A stretch of DNA of 64,000 nt, from positions 124,001-188,000 of the forward strand of contig NZ_SNZJ01000007.1 in the NCBI RefSeq assembly GCF_004363555.1. The letters run 5' to 3'. How positions within the stretch are numbered: the stretch's first letter is position 1; every line of letters begins with the position of its first letter. The position numbers and the translations under genes are program-made. The notes under the pieces are model-generated. The model was given only the letters and a program-made list of their open reading frames with translations. It ran no database searches and was not told the DNA's origin. The DNA is from Halomonas ventosae. GTDB taxonomy: Bacteria > Pseudomonadota > Gammaproteobacteria > Pseudomonadales > Halomonadaceae. This document shows, one piece after another, positions 54,063 through 63,329 of the stretch.

Positions 54063-55343
54063 CTAGAGCCACCAGGCCAGCGCCAGGCCCGCCCCCATGG
54101 AGGCGACCATCGGCAGGGCGACCCGCTGGCCGAGTCGTCGGGTACCGAAGAGGGTGGCCAGGCCCGACTTGAAGAGGTTGTTGACCGCGGCGGCGATGAC
54201 GATGCCCAGCACCGCGGTGGAGGGGGCGATGCGCTCCAGCGACATGCGGGTCAGCGACAGGGTGATGGCGTCGACGTCGGCCACCCCCGAGGAGGCCGCC
54301 AGCAGGTAGATGCCGGCCTCGCCCAGGACGCCGCGCAGCCATTCGCCGAGCAGCATGATCACCGCCAGCAGGCCGCCGAACAGCAGCGCCGTGCGCAGTT
54401 CCAGGGGGTTCTGGATCGGGGTCGGGCTGTCGACCCTGAGGGCCTGGCGGTGGTGGTGCCAGAGGTAGAGCGCCGGCAGGTAGAGCATCATCCCCATCAC
54501 CGTGACCGGGACCAGCAGCGCCGGCAGCAGCCCGGGGCTGATCACCGCGGCATAGAGCAGGATGCGCGGGAACATGGTGCCGCAGGCCAGCAGGATGCCG
54601 GCGGCGAGCATCGCCTCGACCTCCCGGCTCTGACGTGACGTGCGCGCGAAGTGCAGGGTCAGCGCCGTGGAGGAGGAGAGCCCGGCGAAGAGGCCGGTGA
54701 AGAGGATGCCCTTCTCGGCGCCGCCCAGGCGCACGGCGAAGTAGCCGACGAAGCTGATCGAGGCGATCAGCACCACCATCCACCAGATCTCGTAGGGGTT
54801 GAGCACCTCGCCGGGCCCCATGCCGCGGTCGGGGAGCAGCGGCAGCATCACCACGGTGATCAGCAGCAGCTTGAGGCCGGCATCGAGCTCGTGGGCCTGC
54901 AGCTTGTTCAGCAGGCCGTGGATCTCGTGCTTGTTGTCGAGGATCACCGCGGTGATCACCGCGCCGGCGGCGGCCAGGGCCAGGTCGATCGCCACGGCCA
55001 CCGCGCCGAAGCAGAAGGTCAGCAGCAGGCCCACCAGGCCGGTGATGCTGTAGTCATGCTGCTCGGCGAGCTTGGCCCGCCAGGCGACCAGGCTGATGCC
55101 GGCCACGGTCACGAAGACCAGCGGGAAGGCCCAGTCGCTGACGGCCTCCGAGAGCAGGGCGGCGATGCCGCCGAGCAGCCCGACCAGCGAATGGGTGCGG
55201 ATACCGGCGATGCGCTCGCCGGACTTCTGTGCCCGGGCCACCCAGCCGCGCTCGATGCCGATCAGCGCACCCAGCAGCAAGGCCACGCCCAGGCGGATGG
55301 CGGACTCGTTGGCAGTGAGGAACTGGCTGGCGACATCGTCCAT
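54063..55343 (-). CDS. MgtC/SapB-type and DUF4010 integral membrane protein
   Basis: Protein of 426 residues with about a dozen hydrophobic segments. The N-terminal MgtC-like domain shows LGVALLLGALIGIERGW and IRTHSLVGLLGG. The C-terminal DUF4010 domain shows GLFAGLSSSTALTLHFA and ASSGVADVDAITLSL. MgtC proteins affect magnesium homeostasis and the F-ATPase; the fused form is uncharacterised. The stop is nine bases from the convergent SRPBCC gene. Confidence 0.88.
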   Translation of the reverse strand: MDDVASQFLTANESAIRLGVALLLGALIGIERGWVARAQKSGERIAGIRTHSLVGLLGGIAALLSEAVSDWAFPLVFVTVAGISLVAWRAKLAEQHDYSITGLVGLLLTFCFGAVAVAIDLALAAAGAVITAVILDNKHEIHGLLNKLQAHELDAGLKLLLITVVMLPLLPDRGMGPGEVLNPYEIWWMVVLIASISFVGYFAVRLGGAEKGILFTGLFAGLSSSTALTLHFARTSRQSREVEAMLAAGILLACGTMFPRILLYAAVISPGLLPALLVPVTVMGMMLYLPALYLWHHHRQALRVDSPTPIQNPLELRTALLFGGLLAVIMLLGEWLRGVLGEAGIYLLAASSGVADVDAITLSLTRMSLERIAPSTAVLGIVIAAAVNNLFKSGLATLFGTRRLGQRVALPMVASMGAGLALAWWL

Positions 55344-55516
55344 GGGCAGGCCTTCCCGACGCCGTCCGGTGGTCGGCGGATACCCTCATGGTGGCCCGCG
55401 GCGACGTCTGCTTCAATGGGCGCTGCGGGAGCGCGCACCGCCAGGGCCGCGGGCGCATTCCTGTCGACGAGCCGATACACTGGCCCTCTTGATACAACGC
55501 AAGGATTGCCCGTGAC

Positions 55517-58500
55517 ATGAGTGACGCGTCGCCCCCTGCCGACGAGGCGTCGTCCGAGAGCGGCCATCGGGGCACGCGGCGTCGTGCCATCGCCCTCTAC
55601 CTGCTCGCCCTGCTGGCCCTGCTGCTGCTGTTCGCCGGTATCCTGCTGGACCAGCACCGGCGTGACCTCGAGGTGGGGCGAGAGCGTGCCAGCGCGCGGG
55701 CCGACCTGGTGGCCGAATGGGTGGCCAGTACCTTCGAGGTCAGCGAGCACACGCTCTCCAGCCTGGTGCAGGTGTTCCAGTCGCCTCTCGGGCAGGCATT
55801 GCTGGCACGCCGCGGCAATGATGCGGCCCTCGGGGCACTCCTTCGCCAGCACAGCCATCGCCATGCCTTGATCGATGACCTGGGTATCGTCAGTGCCGGG
55901 GGGATGCTGCGGGCCTCTGCCAACCCGGCATTTCCACAGGGGCTCGACGTCAGAGGCCTGCCCCATTTCCAGGCCTTCGCGCAGGATGCCGACCGCCAGG
56001 AGTGGGTGTCCCCGCTCTACTGGTCGGCCGTCAGCCAGGACTTTCATGTGGCGCATGCCCGTCGCCTGGTCGGCCCGGATGGCGACTTCCGGGGCCTGGC
56101 TGTGCTCAGGCTCAATCCCGACATCTTCGGCGAGACCCTCGAGCGACTGGACATGATCCGGGGCGAGAGCATCGCCATTCTTGATACCGAGATGCGGCTG
56201 ATCACCCGGCGGCCGGCCTTCGATGAGAGGGGCGCCATGGGCGTGCTCGGCACTCCGGTCAGCGAGCCGCTGACCCGGGCCTTCCTCGACGGCGGCGAGA
56301 CGTCGACGACCCTGCGCACCACCTCGCCGCTGGACGGCAGCGAGCGCCTCTATGCCATGCAGCGGGTCGAGGGGCTGCCGCTCCTGGTGGTGGTGGGCGA
56401 GGAGCTAGACGTGCTGCTCGCCGGCTGGTGGCAGCGGCTCTGGTTGCTGGGCGCCATCTTCCTGGTGGTGGCGGCGCTGGGCTGGTGGCTGCTGCGCCAC
56501 TACCTCGGCCGGCTGCGGCTGGAGGGCGACCTGCGCCGGCGTCTGGTGGAGCGCGAGCAGGCCCGTCGGGCGGTGCAGGACCGCGAGGCACGGCTGCAGG
56601 CGCTGGTCGGCTCGATCCAGGACATGATCTTCGTGTTCGATGCCGAGGGGCGCTTCGTCTATGTCCATGCCCTGGACCCGGATCAGCTGGTCGGGGATGT
56701 CGATGACCTGCTGCAGCGTCACTACCGCGATGTCCTGTCGAGGGACGTGGCGCAACGCTTCGACCAGGCCCTGGCCGAGCTCAAGGCCACCGGCGAGCCG
56801 GTGGAGACCGAGTATCGCGTCACCCTGGCCGGCGAGCCCCGCGACTTCCAGGCCATCATCAGTCCGCTGGCCGAGGAGGGCGAGGGCTTCAGCGGGGTGC
56901 TCGCCGTGGTGCGCGAGGTGACCCAGTCTCGCGCCACCGAGGCCCAGCTGCGCATCGCCGCCACCGCCTTCGAGACCCACATGGGCATGGTCATCACCGA
57001 TGCCGAGGGCCGTATCCTCAAGGTCAACGATACCTTCACCCGCATCACGGGCTATGCCGAGGCCGAGGTGCTGGGGCGCAATCCGCGCCTGCTCAGCTCC
57101 GGGCGCCACGACGAGGCCTTCTACCGGCACCTCTGGGAGAGCGTGCGGGAGAATGGCAGCTGGCAGGGCGAGATCTGGAACCGGCGCAGGAACGGCGAGG
57201 TTTTCCCGGAGTGGCTGACCATCAGCGCGGTACGCGACGAGGCCGGCGAGCTGACCCACTATGTGGCCACCTTCAGCGATATCACCCAGCGCAAGGCCGC
57301 CGAGGAGGAGGTCCACCAGCTCGCCTTCTACGACCCCCTGACCGGGCTGCCCAATCGCCGGCTGATGCTGGACCGCCTGGAGGGCGCGCTTGAGGACAGC
57401 TATCGCAGCGACCAGTTCGGCGCGCTGCTCTATCTCGACCTGGACAACTTCAAGCAGGTCAACGACACCCTGGGCCACCATGCCGGCGACCAGCTGCTGC
57501 AGCAGGTCGCGAGCCGGCTGGGCGGGGTGCTGCGCGCCACCGATACCCTGGCACGGCTGGGCGGCGACGAGTTCGCCGTGCTGCTGCACGACCTGGGGCG
57601 TGACCCCCAGCGGGTGGCGGCCATTACCGAGCGTATCGCCCACAAGCTGCTCGGGGTGCTCCAGGCGCCGATCGGCCTGGCCGCAGGCTCGGTGACGATG
57701 ACCGGCAGCATCGGCATCACGCTCTACCGCGATCACGGCACGACCCTCGACGAGATCCTCCAGCAGGCCGACATGGCCCTCTTCCAGGCCAAGCGGGCCG
57801 GGCGCGACACCCTGCGCTTCTTCGACCCGGCCATGCAGGCCCAGCTTCACGCGCGGGCCCGGCTCGAGGCGGACCTGCGCCAGGCATTGGCCCGGGGCGA
57901 GTTCCTGCTCCACTACCAGCCCCAGGTGGATGCCGAGCGGCGGATGATCGGCGTCGAGGCGCTGCTGCGCTGGCAGCACCCGGAGCGGGGCATGGTCTCC
58001 CCCGGCGAGTTCATCCCGCTGGCCGAGGAGAACCGGCTGATCGTGCCCATCGGCGGCTGGGTGCTGGAGGCCGCCTGTCGGCAGCTGGTGGCCTGGGCCG
58101 GGGATCCCGCCACGGCCGACCTCACGATCTCGGTGAACGTCAGCCCCCAGCAGTTCCGCGAGGCGGCCTTCGTCGATCACGTGCTGGCCACCCTGGCGCG
58201 CACCGGCGCCCGCCCCGAGCGGCTCAAGCTCGAGGTGACCGAGAGCCTGTTCGTCGACGATCGCGACGAGGCCCGCGAGACCATGCGGCGCCTCAGGGAG
58301 CACGGCGTGACCTTTGCCCTGGACGACTTCGGCACCGGCTACTCCTCGCTCTCCTACCTCAAGCGCCTGCCCCTGGACCAGCTCAAGATCGACCAGTCCT
58401 TCGTGCGCGACCTGCTGGAGGACGAGGCCAGTGCGGCCATCGTCGCCAGCACCATCGCCCTCTCCGAGAGCCTGCAGCTGGAGGTGATCGCCGAGGGCGT

Positions 58501-58609
58501 CGAGACCGAGGCCCAGCGGGTCTGGCTGGTGGCGCATGGCTGCCACGCCTTCCAGGGCTACCTCTTCGGACGGCCCGGGCCCGTGGACTCGCTTCCCCCT
58601 CCGGTTTGA
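55517..58609 (+). CDS. Membrane sensor PAS-PAS-GGDEF-EAL protein
   Basis: Protein of 1030 residues. A first membrane helix (about 25-42) and a second (about 305-325) enclose a periplasmic sensor domain. Two PAS domains follow, then GGDEF with DPLTGLPNRR, RLGGDEFAVL and an RATD inhibitory site, then EAL. The phosphodiesterase residues are present: IGVEALLRW, NVSPQQF, LEVTES, LDDFGTGYSS, KIDQSF and AEGVE. Both synthesis and breakdown of cyclic di-GMP are therefore possible. It stands alone, with a 173-base leader on the divergent side. Confidence 0.93.
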   Translation: MSDASPPADEASSESGHRGTRRRAIALYLLALLALLLLFAGILLDQHRRDLEVGRERASARADLVAEWVASTFEVSEHTLSSLVQVFQSPLGQALLARRGNDAALGALLRQHSHRHALIDDLGIVSAGGMLRASANPAFPQGLDVRGLPHFQAFAQDADRQEWVSPLYWSAVSQDFHVAHARRLVGPDGDFRGLAVLRLNPDIFGETLERLDMIRGESIAILDTEMRLITRRPAFDERGAMGVLGTPVSEPLTRAFLDGGETSTTLRTTSPLDGSERLYAMQRVEGLPLLVVVGEELDVLLAGWWQRLWLLGAIFLVVAALGWWLLRHYLGRLRLEGDLRRRLVEREQARRAVQDREARLQALVGSIQDMIFVFDAEGRFVYVHALDPDQLVGDVDDLLQRHYRDVLSRDVAQRFDQALAELKATGEPVETEYRVTLAGEPRDFQAIISPLAEEGEGFSGVLAVVREVTQSRATEAQLRIAATAFETHMGMVITDAEGRILKVNDTFTRITGYAEAEVLGRNPRLLSSGRHDEAFYRHLWESVRENGSWQGEIWNRRRNGEVFPEWLTISAVRDEAGELTHYVATFSDITQRKAAEEEVHQLAFYDPLTGLPNRRLMLDRLEGALEDSYRSDQFGALLYLDLDNFKQVNDTLGHHAGDQLLQQVASRLGGVLRATDTLARLGGDEFAVLLHDLGRDPQRVAAITERIAHKLLGVLQAPIGLAAGSVTMTGSIGITLYRDHGTTLDEILQQADMALFQAKRAGRDTLRFFDPAMQAQLHARARLEADLRQALARGEFLLHYQPQVDAERRMIGVEALLRWQHPERGMVSPGEFIPLAEENRLIVPIGGWVLEAACRQLVAWAGDPATADLTISVNVSPQQFREAAFVDHVLATLARTGARPERLKLEVTESLFVDDRDEARETMRRLREHGVTFALDDFGTGYSSLSYLKRLPLDQLKIDQSFVRDLLEDEASAAIVASTIALSESLQLEVIAEGVETEAQRVWLVAHGCHAFQGYLFGRPGPVDSLPPPV

Positions 58610-58748
58610 TGCATGTCAAGGAGTGGGGTGACTCATGCCCCACGACGCATGGCAACCATGGAGACTCCTGAAGGGGTGGGCTATACCTTGGTCGTGCAGC
58701 AGTTATTCCATAGGGTTTCTGGCTGGTTCGCCAGCAAGGGAGGTGAGC

Positions 58749-59270
58749 ATGGCATCGATTTCCCTCATCACGCGTGGCCTGCGCCTCCTGCCGGTGGCGG
58801 CGCTGTGTCTCTTCATCGGCCTCGCCCAGGCCCAGAGCGTCGCCGACGAGGAGCGGCTCTACGGCGGCCCGATGCTCAACCAGCAGGAGCGCGACCAGTT
58901 CCAGCAGCAGATGCGCGAGGCACGCACCCTGGAGGAGCGCCAGCGCATCCAGGCCGAGCATCAGAGCCTCATGCGCCAGCGCGCCGAGCAGCGCGGCTTC
59001 GACCCGGACGGCATCTACGGCTACCCGATGATGAACCAGCAGCAGCGCCGCGAGTACCACCAGCGCATGCAGGGGGCCGGTTCCGATGCCGAGCGCCAGC
59101 GCATCCGCCAGCAGCATCGCGAGCAGATGCGCCAGCAGATCCTCCAGCAGCAGCGCAGCCCACGCGGCCAGGGTGGCGGCGGACAGGGAGGCCAGGGAGG
59201 CGGTGGTCACGGAGGCGGCCAGGGAAGCGGCCGCATGATGAACCAGGGCGGCGGTGGGGGGCGCGGCTGA
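58749..59270 (+). CDS. Gln/Arg- and Gly-rich exported protein
   Basis: Protein of 173 residues. A signal peptide (LLPVAALCLFIGLAQA) precedes a Gln/Glu/Arg-rich helical region with two related segments: YGGPMLNQQERDQFQQQMRE and YGYPMMNQQQRREYHQRMQ. Both look like one duplicated unit of about 60 residues. The last 35 residues are nearly all Gly, Gln and His and end with MMNQGGGGG. It may be a periplasmic chaperone-like or metal-binding protein; no family is recognised. GGGAGG precedes the ATG. Confidence 0.75.
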   Translation: MASISLITRGLRLLPVAALCLFIGLAQAQSVADEERLYGGPMLNQQERDQFQQQMREARTLEERQRIQAEHQSLMRQRAEQRGFDPDGIYGYPMMNQQQRREYHQRMQGAGSDAERQRIRQQHREQMRQQILQQQRSPRGQGGGGQGGQGGGGHGGGQGSGRMMNQGGGGGRG

Positions 59271-59317
59271 GGTGCCCTGCGCGTCTGATGCCCGCGTCCC
59301 TTCCTGACCACGCGCGA

Positions 59318-59337
59318 GGCGGCCCCACGGGGCCGTC
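59318..59337 (+). terminator. Hairpin terminator after the Gln/Gly-rich gene
   Basis: GGCGGCCCC / GGGGCCGTC around a two-base AC loop, with one G-T pair, followed by CTCCTTCGTTC. It lies between convergent genes. Confidence 0.6.
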
Positions 59338-59360
59338 TCCTTCGTTCTGGCTCGGGCCCG

Positions 59361-61325
59361 TCACTCCTTCAGGTGCTGGCGGGCCTCCTCGGCGCTCTCG
59401 TAGATGTGCGGCGAGACGGCGCGCGCCTCCAGGGCGTGGCCGAGCTTGCGGCGCATGAAGCCGCTGGTGGTGTAGCGGGTCACCCGGGTGTAGAAGCGCT
59501 GCTCGAGGCCGCGCACCATCTCGGTGTAGGGGGTGAGCAGGGCATCATCGATGCGGCAGTGGTCGTAGTTGACGATGGCCTGGACGCGGCGGCCCAGCGG
59601 GGCGAGGCGGCGTTCGACCTCCTGCTCGATGGCGTCGATGTCCTCCGGTGAGGCGACGCGCAAGTGCTCGAAGTTGATGAAGAGGATGCCTGCCTCCTCG
59701 TCGAGGCTGAAGCGCTGCGCCAGGGGCCGGTCGAGCAACTCCTCGGCGAGCCCCATGGGCGCCTCGCGGAAGATCCGCGCGTCCATCAGCCGGGGCGGCT
59801 CGGGCATCCGCGGGGTGAAGGCCATCAGCGCCAGAACGTCGCGCTCCAGGTCGACCCCCGGAGCGATCTCGGTGAGGGTGAGCCCCTCCGGGGTGAGCTC
59901 GAACACCGCCCGCTCGGTGACGTAGCAGACCGGCTTGCCGTCCGCGGCAGCCAGGGTCCCGCTGAAGGTGCGGTGCTCCACCTCGGCGACGAACTTGCCC
60001 TGGCCGCCGGGGGGCGCCTCGAGCCGCCCGTCGACGATGGCAAGCGCCTCCCGGGTGGCCACGAAGGTGCCCATGAACACCACCTTGCGGGCGTTCTGGC
60101 TGATGTTGATGAAGCCGCCGGCGCCGGCCAGCCGCGGGCCGAAGCGCGAGACGTTGACGTGGCCCGCGCCGTCCACCTGGGCCATGCCCAGGAAGGCGAT
60201 GTCGAGCCCGCCGCCGTCGTAGAAGTCGAACTGGGCCGGCTGGTCGATGATCGCCTGGGTGTTCAGCGCCGCGCCGAAGTCGAGCCCTCCGGCCGGCAGC
60301 CCGCCGATCACCCCGGGCTCGGCGGTCAGGGTCAGGTGATCGAGCAGGCGCTCCTCGCTCGCCACCGCACCGACGCCCTCGGGCATGCCGATCCCCAGGT
60401 TGACCACGCTGTTGGGCCTGAGCTCGAAGGCCGCGCGCCGGGCGATGATCTTGCGCGCCGAGAGCGGCAGCGGCGCGGGGCTCGCCATGGGCGCGCGGAT
60501 CTCGCCGGAGAAGGCCGGGTTGTAGGCGGTGCGGAAGGTCTGCCAGTGGTGGGCGGGATCCTCGCAGACCACCACGCAGTCGACCAGGATGCCGGGAATC
60601 TTGACGTCCTTGGGGTGCAGGGTGCCGTGCTCGGCGAGGCGCTCCACCTGCACGATCACCACGCCCCCGGAGTTGCGCACCGCCGTGGCGATGGCCAGCG
60701 CCTCCAGGGTCAGGGCCTCGCGCTCCATGCTGACGTTGCCCAGGGTGTCGGCGGTGGTGCCGCGCAGCAGCGCCACCTGCAGCGGCAGGGCCCGATAGAA
60801 GAGGTACTCCTGGCCGTCGATGGGCAGCAGCGAGACGCGCTCCTCGAGGGTGACGTGGTTGATCCGGCCGCCGCCCAGGCGCGGGTCGACGAAGGTGCCG
60901 AGGCCCACCCGGGTCAGGGTGCCCGGCTTGCCGGCGGCGATGTCGCGGAAGAGATGCGAGATCACCCCCTGGGGCAGGTTCCAGGCCTGGATGCGCCCCT
61001 CGATGGCGAGCTTCTGCAGGGCAGGCACCAGCCCCCAGTGGCCGCCGATCACCTTCGCCACCAGCCCCTCGTGGCCCAGGTGGTTGAGCCCGCGCTCCTT
61101 GCCGTCGCCCTGTCCGGCGGCATACATCAGGGTCAGGTCGCGGGGCTCGCCGCTCTCCAGGAAGCGCTCCTCCAGGGCCACGGCGAGCCCCTCGGCGAAG
61201 CCGATGCCGACGAAGCCGCCGGTCGCCAGGGCATCGCCGTCACGGATCAGGTTCACGGCCTCGCGAGCGGAGACCACCTTGCCCTTCGCGGTGAAGGGCT
61301 GGCGGGAGAGCAGGGGATGGGGCAT
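59361..61325 (-). CDS. Acyl-CoA:acetate/3-ketoacid CoA-transferase with C-terminal extension
   Basis: Protein of 654 residues. Residues 1-510 are the family I CoA-transferase with both halves fused (as in propionate CoA-transferase and YdiF): [12 protein letters not shown] and the catalytic Glu in [14 protein letters not shown]. The usual length is about 520. The extra 130 or so residues (from about [11 protein letters not shown] to the end) contain an STAS-like stretch, [20 protein letters not shown] written in part, plus a helical tail. They may regulate or localise the enzyme. AGGA precedes the ATG. It is divergent from umuDC. Confidence 0.87.
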   Translation of the reverse strand: MPHPLLSRQPFTAKGKVVSAREAVNLIRDGDALATGGFVGIGFAEGLAVALEERFLESGEPRDLTLMYAAGQGDGKERGLNHLGHEGLVAKVIGGHWGLVPALQKLAIEGRIQAWNLPQGVISHLFRDIAAGKPGTLTRVGLGTFVDPRLGGGRINHVTLEERVSLLPIDGQEYLFYRALPLQVALLRGTTADTLGNVSMEREALTLEALAIATAVRNSGGVVIVQVERLAEHGTLHPKDVKIPGILVDCVVVCEDPAHHWQTFRTAYNPAFSGEIRAPMASPAPLPLSARKIIARRAAFELRPNSVVNLGIGMPEGVGAVASEERLLDHLTLTAEPGVIGGLPAGGLDFGAALNTQAIIDQPAQFDFYDGGGLDIAFLGMAQVDGAGHVNVSRFGPRLAGAGGFINISQNARKVVFMGTFVATREALAIVDGRLEAPPGGQGKFVAEVEHRTFSGTLAAADGKPVCYVTERAVFELTPEGLTLTEIAPGVDLERDVLALMAFTPRMPEPPRLMDARIFREAPMGLAEELLDRPLAQRFSLDEEAGILFINFEHLRVASPEDIDAIEQEVERRLAPLGRRVQAIVNYDHCRIDDALLTPYTEMVRGLEQRFYTRVTRYTTSGFMRRKLGHALEARAVSPHIYESAEEARQHLKE

Positions 61326-61422
61326 GGCGGGCGTCCTGGTGATCGTTTCTTGTGATGGGGCTTGGTGATGGTTCCCTGGGGAGCTCCTTCACGGTAGCAC
61401 GCGTCCCGGCTGCCGGCAGGGC

Positions 61423-61451
61423 TTGCCAGGCGGGGGAGAAGTGTCGAATAC
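61423..61451 (+). promoter_or_regulatory. Promoter of umuDC
   Basis: TTGCCA, exactly 17 bases, then GAATAC. The -10 overlaps the LexA box, so bound LexA would block RNA polymerase. Confidence 0.6.
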
Positions 61452-61468
61452 TGTTCATATGTACAGTA
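61449..61468. promoter_or_regulatory. LexA (SOS) box
   Basis: TACTGTTCATATGTACAGTA fits the gammaproteobacterial consensus CTGT-N8-ACAG, with seven-base perfect outer arms if the flanking A and T are counted and a palindromic CATATG centre. It lies 16 bases before the umuD start. Confidence 0.93.
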
Positions 61469-61483
61469 TTGAGGGAGAGGCCC

Positions 61484-61942
61484 ATGATGTCGCCGCTGTC
61501 CACCACGGCCCGGGTGATCGGCCGCGCCGCGCCGTTCCCCGGCGAGACGGCCCAGCCGCTGATGGGGTGCCGGGTGCGGGCGGGCTTCCCGAGTCCCGCC
61601 GACGACCACCTGGACGTGGAGATCGACCTGCACGCCCATGTGGTGCGCCGCCCGGCCGCCACCTACTTCGTGCGGGCCGAGGGCGACTCCATGCTCGGCG
61701 ACGGCATCCACGACGGCGACCTGCTGGTGGTGGACCGCAGCCTGGAGCCGCTGCCCGGTCGGGTGGTGGTGATCGCCGTGGATGGCGAGCCCACCGTGAA
61801 GCGCCTGGAGCGCCGCGGCGAGCAGACCTTCCTGGTGGCCAGCAACCCGCGCTTCGCGCCGATCCCCCTGGCGGGCCGCGAGTGCGAGGTGTGGGGCGTG
61901 GTCACCCATGTGCTCCATGCCCTGCCGGGGGGCGGGCCGTGA
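61484..61942 (+). CDS. umuD: DNA polymerase V subunit UmuD
   Basis: S24-type self-cleaving protein of 152 residues. The cleavage site is likely Ala-Gly in [11 protein letters not shown] (about residues 30-31). The catalytic Ser is in [12 protein letters not shown] and the Lys in [10 protein letters not shown]. RecA filaments would trigger cleavage to UmuD', which joins UmuC for mutagenic translesion synthesis. ATG at 61484 and 61487 are both possible; GGGAGAGG precedes them. The stop overlaps umuC as GTGA. Confidence 0.94.
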   Translation: MMSPLSTTARVIGRAAPFPGETAQPLMGCRVRAGFPSPADDHLDVEIDLHAHVVRRPAATYFVRAEGDSMLGDGIHDGDLLVVDRSLEPLPGRVVVIAVDGEPTVKRLERRGEQTFLVASNPRFAPIPLAGRECEVWGVVTHVLHALPGGGP

Positions 61943-63213
61943 TCGCTCTGGTTGACTGCAACAACTTCTACGTCAGCTGCGAGCGGGTCTTCGACCCGCG
62001 CCTGGAAGGGCGCCCGGTCGGTGTGCTCTCCAACAACGATGGTTGCGTGGTGGCGCGTTCCAACGAGCTCAAGGCGCTGGGCGTGGCGATGGGCGCGCCG
62101 ATGCACCTGCTGCCGCCGGCCATCCGCCGCCAGGCGGTGCTGCTCTCCAGCAACTACGCGCTCTACGGCGACATGAGCCGCCGGGTCAACCTGATCCTTG
62201 ACGAGTTCTCGCCGGACGTGGAGACCTACTCCATCGACGAGAGCTTCGTGGGCTTTTCCGGCTTCGCCCCGGCCGGCCTGGAGGCGCATGCCCAGCGGCT
62301 GCGTGAGACGGTGCGCCGCGACACCGGCATCCCGGTCTGCGTGGGGCTGGCGTCGACCCGGGTGCTGGCCAAGGTGGCCAACCGGGCGGCCAAGTCGCTC
62401 GCGGCCTACGAGGGCGTCTGCCTGCTCGAGGCCGAGGGGCCCGCCACCCGGGCGCTGCTCGAGGGGCTGCCGGTGACCGAGCTGTGGGGGGTGGCGCGAC
62501 GCACCGCCGAACGCCTGGCGCTGATGGAGATCCACACCGCCTGGCAGCTGCGCCAGGCCGACCCCAAGCAGGTCCGGCGCCACTTCTCGGTGGTGCTGGA
62601 GCGCATCGTCTGGGAACTGCGCGGCCGCCCGGCCATCGTGCTCGATGACCTCCATGAGCCGCGCCAGCGCATCATGGTCTCGCGCTCCTTCGGGCGGCTG
62701 ACCGGCGCCTTCCCGGACCTGCAGGAGGCCGTGCGCCAGCACGCCGCCCGGGCCGCCGAGAAGCTGCGCGGCCAGGGCAGCCAGGCCCGGGCGCTGATGG
62801 TCTTCGTGCGCAGCAACCCGCACCTGGCCGGCGAGCGCCAGTACCGCAACAGCGTGGTGGTGCCGTTGCCGGCCCCCAGCGACGACAGCCGCGAGTTGCT
62901 CGAGGCCGCCGCCCGGGGGCTCGCGGCGATCTTCCTCGAGGGCGTGCGCTACCAGAAGTGCGGGGTGATGCTGCTCGACCTGGTGGAGGCCGACCGCCAC
63001 CAGCTCTCGCTGCTGGCGCCCCGCAGCGAGGCGGCGCGCGGGCGCAGCCAGCGGCTGATGGCGACGGTGGACCGGCTCAACCGCGAGATGGGCCGCGATA
63101 CGGTGCGCTTCGGCCTGCCGCGTCGGGGCACCGCCTGGGCGCTGCGCTGCGAGCGGCGCACCTCGCGCTACACCACCCGCTGGGACGAGTTGATGCGGGT
63201 CAAGACGCGCTGA
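61939..63213 (+). CDS. umuC: DNA polymerase V catalytic subunit UmuC
   Basis: Y-family polymerase of 424 residues, starting at a GTG. The first catalytic Asp is in [17 protein letters not shown]; the second acidic pair is in [29 protein letters not shown] is the fingers segment, and the C-terminal little-finger and UmuC-specific tail are complete. It replicates past DNA lesions under SOS control with UmuD'. It overlaps umuD by four bases. Confidence 0.95.
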   Translation: MIALVDCNNFYVSCERVFDPRLEGRPVGVLSNNDGCVVARSNELKALGVAMGAPMHLLPPAIRRQAVLLSSNYALYGDMSRRVNLILDEFSPDVETYSIDESFVGFSGFAPAGLEAHAQRLRETVRRDTGIPVCVGLASTRVLAKVANRAAKSLAAYEGVCLLEAEGPATRALLEGLPVTELWGVARRTAERLALMEIHTAWQLRQADPKQVRRHFSVVLERIVWELRGRPAIVLDDLHEPRQRIMVSRSFGRLTGAFPDLQEAVRQHAARAAEKLRGQGSQARALMVFVRSNPHLAGERQYRNSVVVPLPAPSDDSRELLEAAARGLAAIFLEGVRYQKCGVMLLDLVEADRHQLSLLAPRSEAARGRSQRLMATVDRLNREMGRDTVRFGLPRRGTAWALRCERRTSRYTTRWDELMRVKTR

Positions 63214-63329
63214 GAAAGTGCCCGACCTCGAGACGATGCGCGGTTCCCGCGGTGGGGCGATTGGCTACACTGGGGGCGCACCGGCGGGCCGTTCGTCGCG
63301 CCGGAAGGCCATCGACAGGGAGAAGCACC

